A DNA stretch of 46,178 nucleotides, taken from a virus. The notes under the pieces were generated by a model, which was not told the origin of the DNA, did no database searches, and saw only the letters and a list, made by a program, of their open reading frames with translations. A program made the position numbers and the translations under genes. Below, piece by piece: positions 7,196 through 15,604 of this stretch. The stretch's first letter is position 1; every line of letters starts with the position of its first letter. The stretch is taken from the IMG/VR virus record IMGVR_UViG_3300035681_000035, positions 1 through 46,178 of that record. One strand, written 5' to 3'.

Positions 7196-8671
7196 ATGCA
7201 TATTTATGAAATCGAAAAATTGGATGGTTTAACTGAGACCCTATCTGCAAAATCTTCTATTGTTTATGCTTCACTATTAGAAAAATCTGATCATGAAGTG
7301 AATAATTCACAAGTTAAACAAAACCTAAAAGCTTTAGCCGGTATCGAGGATACCGATTTATACTATACCCAGTCTATTTTAGTGACCACATCTTGGAATA
7401 AAAATGACGATATTTTTGATGCACTAGAAGTTTGGAATGCACGATCAACACCCATGCACAAACCCACTAATCTAGAACATGACGAAAAAACTATCGTTGG
7501 TCATATTACCTCAAATTGGCCAATAAACGAAAATGGTGAGTTGATGGATGAATCTATGGAATTAAATCAATTACCAGAAAAGTTTCATATATTAACTGGA
7601 TCAGTAATATACAAAGGTTTTACAGAACCTGAATTAAGAGCAAGAGCCGAAAATTTAATTGAAGAGATAGAATCTGGCGAAAAATATGTTAGCATGGAAT
7701 GCTTTTTTAAGAATTTTGATTATGGATTAATTAATAAGAGTAATGGTAGTTATCATATTTTACCACGAAATGAAGAAACAGCATTTTTAACAAAACATTT
7801 AAGAGCATATGGTGGTCAAGGAGAACATGAAAACTATAAAATAGGTAGGGTTTTACGTAATATTACATTTTCTGGTAAGGGTTTTGTTAATAGACCCGCT
7901 AACCCAGAAAGTATTATATTTACGAAAGATAATCTAAAAAATACTTCAGAATCTGCTAATATGATAAAAATTTTAAATGAAAAAAATGACGATTCCGTAG
8001 AAGAAGGTGTATTTTCAAATCAAGCCAATTTAAAGGAGACCAATATGAGTGTTGAATCCGCAACAACAACAGAAGAAGTAGTAACAGTAGCCGAAACAGA
8101 AGTTACAACAGTAACTGAAACAGAAGCCACAGACGTTGCTCCAACTGTTGAAAACGAGCAAGCCGAAGCAGCCAAAAAGATGAAAGAAGATATGATGAAG
8201 AAAGAAGAAGAAATGAAAAAGATGAAGGCTGCCCTTGAAGTTGCTCAAGCTGAACTTAATGCTGCTAATGAAGTTTTAGCAGGCTACAAAATGAAAGAAG
8301 AAGAGATGGCCAAGAAAGAAAAGAAAATGAAGAGAATGGCCGCTCTTATCGAAAGTGGTGTTGAAGAAGAAGTTGCTAGTGCAACTATTGATAAGTTCGA
8401 AAATCTCGATGACACTGCTTTTGAAAGTATTGCCGCTCTAGTTGCTGCTGTTAAACCAGCTAAGACAGAAAAGAAAGAAGAAACTAAAGCAGAAGAAACA
8501 ACAGTCAAAAGCGAAGATGTTTCGCTAGCTTTAGAAAATGTTGAGACAAATGATCAAGAAATTGATCTAAGTGTTGGTAGCGAAACAGAATCAGAAATGC
8601 AGAACACTAGAGCTGCCTTAGTTGACTTTGTTTGTATCAGACTAGGTAAAAAACTTAATAAGGGAGAGTAA
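7196..8671 (+). CDS. Prohead protease fused to scaffold domain
   Basis: The 491-residue protein has two parts. Residues 1 to about 245 look like a capsid-maturation serine protease: a HDEKTIVGHI segment could give the active His, YVSMECFF the active Ser region, and FSGKGFVNRPANPES the C-terminal motif shared with prohead proteases. Residues about 284-450 are Glu/Lys/Ala-rich and strongly coiled-coil, as in scaffolds. Fusion to a scaffold, with the protease removing it after assembly, is known in lambda-like and other phages. A strong in-frame internal start at 8045 probably makes the scaffold alone. The decoration gene follows after two bases. The protease call rests on motifs and place. Confidence 0.75.
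   Translation: MHIYEIEKLDGLTETLSAKSSIVYASLLEKSDHEVNNSQVKQNLKALAGIEDTDLYYTQSILVTTSWNKNDDIFDALEVWNARSTPMHKPTNLEHDEKTIVGHITSNWPINENGELMDESMELNQLPEKFHILTGSVIYKGFTEPELRARAENLIEEIESGEKYVSMECFFKNFDYGLINKSNGSYHILPRNEETAFLTKHLRAYGGQGEHENYKIGRVLRNITFSGKGFVNRPANPESIIFTKDNLKNTSESANMIKILNEKNDDSVEEGVFSNQANLKETNMSVESATTTEEVVTVAETEVTTVTETEATDVAPTVENEQAEAAKKMKEDMMKKEEEMKKMKAALEVAQAELNAANEVLAGYKMKEEEMAKKEKKMKRMAALIESGVEEEVASATIDKFENLDDTAFESIAALVAAVKPAKTEKKEETKAEETTVKSEDVSLALENVETNDQEIDLSVGSETESEMQNTRAALVDFVCIRLGKKLNKGE
8032..8038 (+). promoter_or_regulatory. Internal ribosome binding site for free scaffold
   Basis: AAAGGAG sits six bases before an in-frame ATG at 8045 inside the protease-scaffold gene. It is among the best Shine-Dalgarno matches in the window and falls exactly at the boundary between the protease-like part and the coiled-coil part, so chance is unlikely. 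Confidence 0.75.
8045..8671 (+). CDS. Nested in-frame scaffolding protein
   Basis: From the internal ATG the product would be 208 residues beginning MSVESATTTEEVV, with a Thr/Val/Glu-rich leader, a long Lys/Glu/Met/Ala coiled coil (KKMKEDMMKKEEEMKKMK and onward), a small AALIESGVEEEVASATIDKF-like helical unit and a basic C-terminus that could contact the capsid protein. This is the arrangement of lambda C and Nu3, where a scaffold is made from an internal start in the protease gene. The scaffold role is inferred from composition, position and the strong ribosome site; whether both products are made needs protein evidence. Confidence 0.65.
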   Translation: MSVESATTTEEVVTVAETEVTTVTETEATDVAPTVENEQAEAAKKMKEDMMKKEEEMKKMKAALEVAQAELNAANEVLAGYKMKEEEMAKKEKKMKRMAALIESGVEEEVASATIDKFENLDDTAFESIAALVAAVKPAKTEKKEETKAEETTVKSEDVSLALENVETNDQEIDLSVGSETESEMQNTRAALVDFVCIRLGKKLNKGE

Positions 8672-8673
8672 CA

Positions 8674-9132
8674 ATGGCTTTAAAATCAGATCGCGTTGAA
8701 GCTTACACAGATATTTCATTCTTCTGCAATGATGCATCAGCAGAGCGTGGTGTTGTTGTTGTACACAGCACTGGTGGTAGCGGCGTTGCTATGGACGATT
8801 CACTCGCCGTAGTAACAGTTTCTGCCTCACAGTCTGGTACCAAACCAGCTGGCCTATTGCTAAACGATGTTGTTAGTCTTGATCTAACAAGACAACACAT
8901 TAACTGGCATCGTGATGAAGTTCAAACAGGTAGTAAAGTAACACTATTACGCCAAGGTCAAGTAACAACAAATATGGTTGTTTCTGGCGTAGCACCAACA
9001 ATAGGGCAAGATGCTTATTATGGTGCAAATGGTAAACTAACCAATGTTAGCACAAACAGTGTTAAGGTTGGTCGTTTCCTAAGTGTTCTAGATGCCGATG
9101 GTTACATCAAAGTAGACATTAATATAACTTGA
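8674..9132 (+). CDS. Head decoration-like protein
   Basis: This 152-residue protein is rich in beta-strand and small residues (RGVVVVHSTGGSGVAMDD, LAVVTVSASQSG, KPAGLLLNDVV, GSKVTLLRQGQV). Size, composition and the slot between scaffold and major capsid protein match decoration or stabilisation proteins that sit on capsid surfaces. GGGAG precedes the start. Like the major capsid gene, it uses more C-ending and G-ending codons than its neighbours, which fits high expression. It lacks a diagnostic motif, so another capsid-associated role is possible. Confidence 0.6.
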   Translation: MALKSDRVEAYTDISFFCNDASAERGVVVVHSTGGSGVAMDDSLAVVTVSASQSGTKPAGLLLNDVVSLDLTRQHINWHRDEVQTGSKVTLLRQGQVTTNMVVSGVAPTIGQDAYYGANGKLTNVSTNSVKVGRFLSVLDADGYIKVDINIT

Positions 9133-9146
9133 TAAGGGAGAAAAAC

Positions 9147-10163
9147 ATGGCCAATAGAAAATTTGAACCAACATCAGAATTAACAGATCTTCTTGTTAAG
9201 TCTGGTTCTGCTCACAAAGAAGAAGCTCTTGCTGCAAATCATGAATTTGCTAAGGCTCTAGAACTTCCTCTACGTCAAGGCGTTCTTAGTGGTAATATCC
9301 TAGATGACATTTTCGAGCCAATCCAACTTGCTCAAAGTGCCACTCCAGAATTCCCATTAGATTTCCTTGCTCCTGGTACTGAAAAAGACTTCGTGGCTTA
9401 TACCATCCCAAATCATGGTTATATTCCACAGAAGCATGTTGAGGGCGATTATGTCATGGTTCCAACCTATGACATTGGCGCTAGTATCGACTATCTTCTA
9501 AAGTATGCCCGTGACGCCCGCTGGGACGTTGTTGGTCGTGCTATGGAAGTTCTCGAAGCTCAATTTGTTAAGAAGATGAATGACGATGGTTGGCATACAC
9601 TTCTTGCTGCTGGTGTTGATCGCAACATCGTAGTATATGATACCGATGCTAATGATGGTCAATTCAGCAAGAGATTAGTAAGTCTCATGAAGACTGTAAT
9701 GCGTAGAAACGGTGGCGGTAACTCTGCCAGTAACAACCGTGGTATGCTCACAGATCTTTATGTTAGTCCAGAAGCTATGGAAGATATCCGTAACTGGGGT
9801 CTAGATCAGATCGACGAAGTAACTCGTCGTGAAATCTACACAGCAGCCGACGGTACTCTTAACCGTGTATTTGGTATTAATCTTCATGATCGTGATGAGC
9901 TAGGTGAAGGTCAGCAATATCAACTATTCTATGAAAACATCCTCGGCGGTTCACTACCCGGCGATGAAACTTTCCAGAAGGTTGAACTTGTTGTTGGTCT
10001 TGATCTACGTAAGAGAGACAGCTTTATAATGCCAGTTCGCCAAGAAGTTCAAATCTTCGAAGACGATACACTACATCGTCAGAAGAGAGCAGGCTTCTAC
10101 GGCTGGGCCGAGCAAGGTTTTGCTGTTCTAGACAATCGTAGAGTTCTCCTTGGTGCTCTCTAA
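9147..10163 (+). CDS. Major capsid protein
   Basis: The 338-residue protein starts MANRKFEPTSELTDLL; the start at 9147 is chosen because GGGAG lies seven bases upstream, six codons after the longest possible start. It follows protease-scaffold and decoration genes and precedes a strong terminator, the usual major capsid slot. The sequence has an N-terminal helical arm, a long helix (ARWDVVGRAMEVLEAQFVKKM), a central domain with TDLYVSPEAMEDIRNWG and a C-terminal KRAGFYGWAEQGFAVLDNRRV strand region, compatible with an HK97-type fold. Codon use is noticeably richer in C and G at third positions than in neighbouring minor genes, as expected for the most abundant virion protein. Confidence 0.88.
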   Translation: MANRKFEPTSELTDLLVKSGSAHKEEALAANHEFAKALELPLRQGVLSGNILDDIFEPIQLAQSATPEFPLDFLAPGTEKDFVAYTIPNHGYIPQKHVEGDYVMVPTYDIGASIDYLLKYARDARWDVVGRAMEVLEAQFVKKMNDDGWHTLLAAGVDRNIVVYDTDANDGQFSKRLVSLMKTVMRRNGGGNSASNNRGMLTDLYVSPEAMEDIRNWGLDQIDEVTRREIYTAADGTLNRVFGINLHDRDELGEGQQYQLFYENILGGSLPGDETFQKVELVVGLDLRKRDSFIMPVRQEVQIFEDDTLHRQKRAGFYGWAEQGFAVLDNRRVLLGAL

Positions 10164-10190
10164 GATTAATGTCTTAGTATGACTAAAGAA

Positions 10191-10220
10191 AAGGCTGGCC
10201 TTGTGCCGGCCTTTTTTTTT
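10191..10220 (+). terminator. Strong rho-independent terminator after capsid gene
   Basis: AAGGCTGGC and GCCGGCCTT form a nine-pair stem with one G-T pair around a CTTGT loop, running into a tract of eight or more T residues. It ends the head-gene transcript and separates it from the connector genes, which therefore need their own promoter or read-through. Confidence 0.92.
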
Positions 10221-10271
10221 AGGTGTATTATACTATATGATCTAGTTTTTTCTTTTTAGAAGGATAGTAAT

Positions 10272-10796
10272 ATGGCATGGCAAGATGAAATGATAATTAC
10301 TACAAGAGTTTTAATTAATGATTTAGATACTCCATATGAATTTAGTGATGATAGATTAGAGCAAATTTTAGTAGTAGCTGGTAAATATCTACAAATTGAT
10401 GTGGATTTAAACTATGTCTATACGATAGATATCGTAAATAAAGAAATTACTCCGGATCCAACAAGCAATAATGATAACGTCTTTACTAGTTTAGCATGTT
10501 TAAAAGCTGCATGTATTATAGATCAAAGCAATTTAAGAACCAAAGCAGCCTTAGAGGGCATCAGAACAGCATTAGGATCAGCTAATTTAAGTTTTGGTGG
10601 ATCTTTAACAGGATGGCAGTCTATTATAGATAAAGGCCCTTGTGCTTTGTATGAGCAAATAACTAGTTACTGGGATATCAAAGAGGCTACTGCTTGGGCC
10701 GCAGTATTGTCTCCATTTGTGAGTAATAAATTTGATCCAAGATATCTTAATGTTGGTCCATTTCGCAATGTGGGAAATAATGACTTTTATTCATAG
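10272..10796 (+). CDS. Head-tail connector (adaptor) protein
   Basis: The 174-residue protein begins MAWQDEMIITTRVLINDLDTP and continues with FSDDRLEQILVVAGKYL, a segment pattern familiar from head-tail adaptor proteins that bind below the portal. The C-terminal part is rich in aromatic and small residues (ATAWAAVLSPFVSNKFDPRY). It starts the post-capsid operon with an AGAAGGA ribosome site and leads into three further connector or tail-completion candidates. The adaptor assignment is by motif resemblance and position; direct family proof is lacking. Confidence 0.6.
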   Translation: MAWQDEMIITTRVLINDLDTPYEFSDDRLEQILVVAGKYLQIDVDLNYVYTIDIVNKEITPDPTSNNDNVFTSLACLKAACIIDQSNLRTKAALEGIRTALGSANLSFGGSLTGWQSIIDKGPCALYEQITSYWDIKEATAWAAVLSPFVSNKFDPRYLNVGPFRNVGNNDFYS

Positions 10797-10804
10797 AAAT
10801 TATT

Positions 10805-11413
10805 ATGACTAATATAAATTTTCCTAATTTACAAAATATATATAATGCTCATATAGATTTATTATTGGCTAATACTGGACTAACAACAAGATGTGATTTT
10901 AATTTTGGTACTACTAATACAAACATTTGTCCTAATTGTATATACGATGTTAGTTTAAAAAAATCGTCTGGTAAATATAAAAATGGTGGTCCTATTCCTT
11001 TTACTCTTGGAAAGATATGTCCATATTGCAACGGACTTGGTTCTTATGGCGTTGTCCATACTTCAACAGGATATTTAGCTGTTATTTGGGATTATAAAAA
11101 ATGGATAAATCCGCCCCCTCAGATTGATAATCCTAATGGATATATTCAAACTATTTGTCATAAAGATTATTTAGCACAGATAAGACAGTGCAAGGATATG
11201 ACAGTAATTTATAATTCTGTTGGGGCTAATCCTATTTTTCAATTATATGGAGAACCCAACCCCGCTGGATTGGGAGATAATAGTTATTTATTTTGTATGT
11301 GGAAAAAAATTGGAGTAAATAATTCTGTTCCTGTTACTGTCACACCAACTGTTTCTATGACTCCTACACTTACTCCCACTCCTACTGTGACTCCAACCCC
11401 ATCCATGTTATAA
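10805..11413 (+). CDS. Head-closure candidate with CxxC pairs and Thr-Pro tail
   Basis: The 202-residue protein carries two CxxC pairs (CPNC at about residue 39 and CPYC at about residue 74) that could bind one zinc, like a small zinc ribbon, then a beta-rich body. Its last 25 residues are an abrupt low-complexity tail of repeated Thr-Pro units (TPTLTPTPTVTPTPS). It sits eight bases after the connector gene, where head-closure or stopper proteins are found. The Thr-Pro tail resembles the mucin-like gene at 35786 and is unusual for a connector; it could be an exposed, glycosylated extension. Function is inferred from position only. Confidence 0.5.
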   Translation: MTNINFPNLQNIYNAHIDLLLANTGLTTRCDFNFGTTNTNICPNCIYDVSLKKSSGKYKNGGPIPFTLGKICPYCNGLGSYGVVHTSTGYLAVIWDYKKWINPPPQIDNPNGYIQTICHKDYLAQIRQCKDMTVIYNSVGANPIFQLYGEPNPAGLGDNSYLFCMWKKIGVNNSVPVTVTPTVSMTPTLTPTPTVTPTPSML

Positions 11414-11425
11414 TTAAAAGTATTT

Positions 11426-12064
11426 ATGAATATATCTTTAAAAATATTAGAAAGTAATTCTCAAATACAACAAAGTATTATGGAAGCTTTATTGCCACAA
11501 ATTAATGATTATATGAAAGATGCAATAACCACTATTAGAAAAGAGATAGGAACTATTATTAGCAATGCTATTGTTAATACTCCAGAATATGAGTCATTAG
11601 TATCTGGTAAACTGAAATATGAACTTGGTATACCAGATGCCAATGCTAAAATTGCTGGTTTATTAGATATTTGGACTAAAAATATATATATAGAATATAT
11701 GCCTCCTAAAATTATTAGTAGTAAAATTAAAAGTAGTTTTAGCGCTAGTTTAATTAAATCTAGTTTTGATGATGTGTTATCTACAGACTTGGCTTATGTA
11801 ATAGATAATATCTATCAATATAGATTACCATGGCTAGAATGGTTATTATTAGAAGGTAATAAAATTATTGTAAAAAAACAAGAAGTAGTAATGGGGCCTA
11901 ATCCTAGATCTCGTACCGGATTTGCATTAATGAGAGGATCCAATAAAAACTGGAAAGTTCCAGCAGAATTTGCTGGTACCATTAGAGATAACTGGATCAC
12001 TAGAGCCATAGATAATACAGAAGCAGAAATAAATAATCTATTAGAAAGAGCACTACAACAATGA
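11426..12064 (+). CDS. Probable tail-completion or neck protein
   Basis: The 212-residue protein has a helical N-terminal half and a C-terminal half containing VVMGPNPRSRTGFALMRG, NWKVPAEFAGT and DNWITRAIDNTEAEI. This resembles HK97 gp10-like or neck proteins, which join the head to the tail. The final four bases overlap the next gene. The position between head-closure and tail-tube genes supports the call; the specific family is not certain. Confidence 0.5.
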   Translation: MNISLKILESNSQIQQSIMEALLPQINDYMKDAITTIRKEIGTIISNAIVNTPEYESLVSGKLKYELGIPDANAKIAGLLDIWTKNIYIEYMPPKIISSKIKSSFSASLIKSSFDDVLSTDLAYVIDNIYQYRLPWLEWLLLEGNKIIVKKQEVVMGPNPRSRTGFALMRGSNKNWKVPAEFAGTIRDNWITRAIDNTEAEINNLLERALQQ

Positions 12065-13014
12065 GTCCTTGTGAGCATAATACAACATTTAAAGGTGTTG
12101 ATAATATTTCTCAAGATTTATTATTAAATATCTTAGAATCTAATTTTAAAATGTATTTTGACTGGGCCTTTTTACATATTGGCGCTTGGTTTGATATAGA
12201 GTCACCAGATGAAACACTATATGGAACCAATACTCACTATCAATTATTACCAGTTAATGATCCAGCATTTTTAGACGGACAAGTATGGCAAGGAATAAGA
12301 AAAGACTGGGTATGGGAAACCGGAGTGGATTACAACAGTACTTCTCCTATAGTGATTAATAGTGTAAAGGTTAATAATTCAGTAATAAATAAAGCTAATA
12401 ATTTTATTGTGAATTATCCTTTGGGTAGAATCATATTTAATAGCCCCATTTCTATAACTTCTGATGTGAGTCTTGACTATAGTTATAGATTTATACAAAC
12501 ACATAGGGCTAGTGATAGCCCATGGTTTAATATCGTTCAGTACAGCTCATTTAATACATCTAATGAGGATATCCAAAGAACAGATGATGGTGAGTGGGCT
12601 ATAGGAGGTAACCATAGAATACAATTGCCAGCCATAGTAATAGAATCACTACCAAGATCCCGCTCAAGACCTTACGAAATTGGTAATAGTTTATTATGGC
12701 TAGAGCAAGATTTGGCTTTTTATGTATTAGCCGAAAATAAAAATGATAGAAATAAAATTTTAGATATACTTCGATTGCAACAAGATATTACATTACAACT
12801 ATTTGATACTAATATTTTAGCTCAAAACGATAACTATCCATTAGATTATAATGGAGATATTAAAAATGCAGCTTTAATGTATCCAGATATTATAGAGACA
12901 TATCCTTGGAGAAAATGTTTAATTAAAAATATTAGCCTTTTTGAAATTGATTCTCCTAATCCTAATTTTCATCAAGGTATGGCACGAGCTACTGTGGAAG
13001 TAATTTCAACATGA
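12061..13014 (+). CDS. Probable tail terminator or neck protein
   Basis: The 317-residue protein begins MSPCEHNTTFKGVDNISQDLL and overlaps the previous gene by four bases (ATGA-type junction). It contains WAFLHIGAWFDI, a beta-rich middle (PLGRIIFNSPISITSDVSLDYSY) and LPAIVIESLPRSRSRPYEIG. Position directly before the tail tube gene fits tail terminators or completion proteins that cap the tube. It is larger than typical tail terminators of 130-200 residues, so it may be a fused or expanded version. No diagnostic motif is recognised. Confidence 0.45.
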   Translation: MSPCEHNTTFKGVDNISQDLLLNILESNFKMYFDWAFLHIGAWFDIESPDETLYGTNTHYQLLPVNDPAFLDGQVWQGIRKDWVWETGVDYNSTSPIVINSVKVNNSVINKANNFIVNYPLGRIIFNSPISITSDVSLDYSYRFIQTHRASDSPWFNIVQYSSFNTSNEDIQRTDDGEWAIGGNHRIQLPAIVIESLPRSRSRPYEIGNSLLWLEQDLAFYVLAENKNDRNKILDILRLQQDITLQLFDTNILAQNDNYPLDYNGDIKNAALMYPDIIETYPWRKCLIKNISLFEIDSPNPNFHQGMARATVEVIST

Positions 13015-13102
13015 TTTTAATATTTATGTGTATCTATACAGAGAAGAAGAGTATTTAATTCGCTTTCCTCATTACAATACAATACTATAGTGGAGATTAA
13101 TT

Positions 13103-14218
13103 ATGGCCAATAATCGTATTTACTATGCAATTCAACAGGTTGTACTCGGTCAAGCTGCTGGAACACTTAACACAGATAAGTTACCAGTTCACGGCCTTCA
13201 AACTGTTGGTATCACAACCAACTTTAATCTAGAACAAGTATTCGAAATGGGTCAGTTGGCCATTTATCAAAACGTTGAAAACGTACCCGACGTTGAAGTA
13301 ACACTAAATAAAGTTCTTGATGGCTATCCTCTTATTTATGTACTAGCTACTGAAAAGGGTTCTAGTGTTGCTACTGGTTTAACTGCTGTTAATCCCACAA
13401 TCCCAGGTCGCCAAAATGCTCGTTGTGATATGCAACTTGCTATTTTCAGCGACACCAACGTTAGTTCCAGCGGCAGTTCATTTAGTGCTGTAACCTGCTC
13501 TGGTATGTATGTTAGTAGTGTTAGCTATACATTCCCAGTTGATGGTAATTTCACAGAAGACGTTACACTTGTTGGTAACAATAAGGTTTGGGCTGGTACT
13601 CAGACTGGTGCATTTAATGGAAATGATGATGCTCCACTATCAACAACTGGCGTTGGCCGTAGACAGTATCTAAATATGGGTACTTCTCGCTTCCCAAGTC
13701 AAATCCCTGGTATTACAGTTGGTGGTGTAAACGCACTAATCGGTAATGGTAGTGGACACGCTGCACATTTCCAAAATATCACAGTAAGCTGTGATTTTGG
13801 TCGTGAAGCTATTCAAGAACTTGGCACATTAGCTCCTTACCATCGTTATGTTACATTCCCAGTAGAAGTAACAAGTGAATTTGAAGTTGTAGCAGTTAGT
13901 GGTGATATGATCAACGCTACAGAAAGTGGTTACTATAGTGGTTTAACTGGCAATACAGTTGCTACACCTAGTGATACTGGTTGTATTGCTCGTCATAATC
14001 TACTTGACCAGACCATCTTCCTTGAAACTTGCGAAGGCACAAGAATTTATCTTGGCACCAAGAATAAGCTTACTAGTGTTAATTACACTGGTGGTGACAC
14101 TGGTGGTGGTAATGTTAGTGTAACATATAGTTACTCAACATTCAACGACTTCGTAGTTGCCCATAGTGGTGGTAATTTCTATAGTCAGTTGGCAAATAGT
14201 ACCTATACCCCAGCCTAG
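13103..14218 (+). CDS. Major tail tube protein
   Basis: The 371-residue protein starts MANNRIYYAIQQVVLGQAAG, with GGAG upstream of the ATG. It is rich in Gly, Ser, Thr and Val and has beta-barrel-like stretches (VEVTLNKVLDGYPLIYVLA, FPVDGNFTEDVTLVGNNKVW, FPVEVTSEFEVVAVSG). Placement before the chaperone-like genes and the tape measure is the standard tail tube slot. It shares the more C/G-rich codon use of the capsid and decoration genes, fitting an abundant protein. No neighbouring sheath gene is seen, which supports a non-contractile tail. An 88-base gap before the gene may contain its own promoter. Confidence 0.75.
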   Translation: MANNRIYYAIQQVVLGQAAGTLNTDKLPVHGLQTVGITTNFNLEQVFEMGQLAIYQNVENVPDVEVTLNKVLDGYPLIYVLATEKGSSVATGLTAVNPTIPGRQNARCDMQLAIFSDTNVSSSGSSFSAVTCSGMYVSSVSYTFPVDGNFTEDVTLVGNNKVWAGTQTGAFNGNDDAPLSTTGVGRRQYLNMGTSRFPSQIPGITVGGVNALIGNGSGHAAHFQNITVSCDFGREAIQELGTLAPYHRYVTFPVEVTSEFEVVAVSGDMINATESGYYSGLTGNTVATPSDTGCIARHNLLDQTIFLETCEGTRIYLGTKNKLTSVNYTGGDTGGGNVSVTYSYSTFNDFVVAHSGGNFYSQLANSTYTPA

Positions 14219-14231
14219 TAATATTACTAGG
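14214..14231. repeat. Perfect 18-base palindrome at the tail tube stop codon
   Basis: CCTAGTAATATTACTAGG is a perfect inverted repeat that includes the TAG stop of the tail tube gene. As RNA, the pairing extends three more positions (CAG with TTG, one G-U). Without a T run it is not a classical terminator; it may be an operator or an RNA stability element. Confidence 0.6.
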
Positions 14232-14268
14232 TTGGTTACGATCAAGACAATGGATTTTTATAAGGATT

Positions 14269-15321
14269 ATGGACCAAAGAACGTTAGGGATTTATTTATC
14301 TAGGATATTATCTGGTTTTTATATTTTTCTCTGTGGTGGAGAGAAATATAAACTTATTTATCCAGATATGAATATTAAATATGAAGCAGAATTATATGCT
14401 CAGGAAGAATATGAAAATAATAAATTTAATGATTGGATTCATGACGATACTATTGTTGATACCCTAGTTAGTATGGGGGTTTGGAATTATAATGGAGATG
14501 ATAATCTAAAAAATTTAGAAAAACAAATAGAAGATTTAAAAGTAGACTTATATAAAAATGTATTGAATCCTAATAATATTAAAACTTTAAGGCGCACACT
14601 CAATAATACTAAAGCAGCATATAATAGAGCTTATGAGATAAGACATTCATTAGATCAATATACTCCATCAGGATATAGTCAAACTCTTAAAAATCAGTAT
14701 ATTTTAATGTATAGTATATATACTAAAAATAATATATTATTATTTAATAATATTGACGATATAGACTTTAATTTATTAAATCGTATATCTACTACTGTTG
14801 CAGAAAATACTATAGATATTAATATTTTTAGACAACTCGCTAGAAGCGATATATGGAAAAATTATTGGTCTGCAAATAGTGATAATTTATTTTATAAACC
14901 TACAATTGGTTGGACGGATGAGCAAAAAACCTTAGTTGTTTTAACTAAAATGTATGATAGTGCATATCAGCATCCTGATTGTCCTCCAGATAAAGTGTTT
15001 GAAGACGATGATATGTTTGATGGATGGATGATTTTTCAACGACGGGAAAATGAAAAAACTAAAAATAAAAATAGAACAGAAAAACTTTTAGAGGGTAAAA
15101 AATTAGATAAAGCTGGAGAAATATTTGTAATGGCTAATTCCCAAGAAGAAGCACAAAACATATATGACTTGAACGATCATACATCTCGACATATTATAAA
15201 GGAAAGACATATAACAATACAAAAAAATACAGAAGCTATTCAAGATTCTAGTTTGCCAGACGTACAAAGACAAATTGTTGTTCAAACAAATGATCAATTT
15301 AAAAATTCTAGGAAAAAATAA
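14269..15321 (+). CDS. Tail-region protein of unknown function
   Basis: The 350-residue protein is charged, helical and rich in Asn, Lys, Asp and Tyr, with coiled-coil potential at about residues 84-125. The C-terminal third (TEKLLEGKKLDKAGEIFVMANSQEEAQNIY and onward) is also charged and helical. It follows the tail tube gene with an AAGGA ribosome site. Tail-assembly chaperones occupy this interval in siphoviruses, but no family motif is recognised. The frame ends in a run of six A and a TAA, three bases before the next ATG; the next gene is in the -1 frame. Confidence 0.5.
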   Translation: MDQRTLGIYLSRILSGFYIFLCGGEKYKLIYPDMNIKYEAELYAQEEYENNKFNDWIHDDTIVDTLVSMGVWNYNGDDNLKNLEKQIEDLKVDLYKNVLNPNNIKTLRRTLNNTKAAYNRAYEIRHSLDQYTPSGYSQTLKNQYILMYSIYTKNNILLFNNIDDIDFNLLNRISTTVAENTIDINIFRQLARSDIWKNYWSANSDNLFYKPTIGWTDEQKTLVVLTKMYDSAYQHPDCPPDKVFEDDDMFDGWMIFQRRENEKTKNKNRTEKLLEGKKLDKAGEIFVMANSQEEAQNIYDLNDHTSRHIIKERHITIQKNTEAIQDSSLPDVQRQIVVQTNDQFKNSRKK

Positions 15322-15323
15322 TT

Positions 15324-15602
15324 ATGGAAAATCAAGAAAAAAATATTTTAACAAAAAGATTTCAAACTACAATGATAGGTTCTTTATTTGAATTTGAAAA
15401 AATGTTTGGATATTTATGGGGACACACTAAAGAAGAAGAGGATCTCACCGATAATGAACTTGAATTTTTAGATAAATGGGATAGTGTGAGAAATCAAATA
15501 TTAAACAACGGAAATAACCAATTGCGTAAAGCTATTGCAGACTTAGATAAGGCTAAAGGTAACATTAGATATAATTATTATTTTCATAAAAGAGAGGACT
15601 AA
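15324..15602 (+). CDS. Small tail-region protein, possible assembly chaperone
   Basis: The 92-residue, acidic and helical protein includes TTMIGSLFEFEKMFGYLWGHT and LTDNELEFLDKWDSVRNQIL. The small size and the position two genes before the tape measure fit a tail-assembly chaperone. Genes before and after are separated by only two bases each. No known family is recognised. Confidence 0.5.
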   Translation: MENQEKNILTKRFQTTMIGSLFEFEKMFGYLWGHTKEEEDLTDNELEFLDKWDSVRNQILNNGNNQLRKAIADLDKAKGNIRYNYYFHKRED

Positions 15603-15604
15603 AT

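Noticed and set aside
8030-8248. 72-residue Phe/Cys-rich minus-strand open frame
   Set aside because: It is the reverse of the Lys/Glu/Met coiled coil in the scaffold and has no ribosome site.
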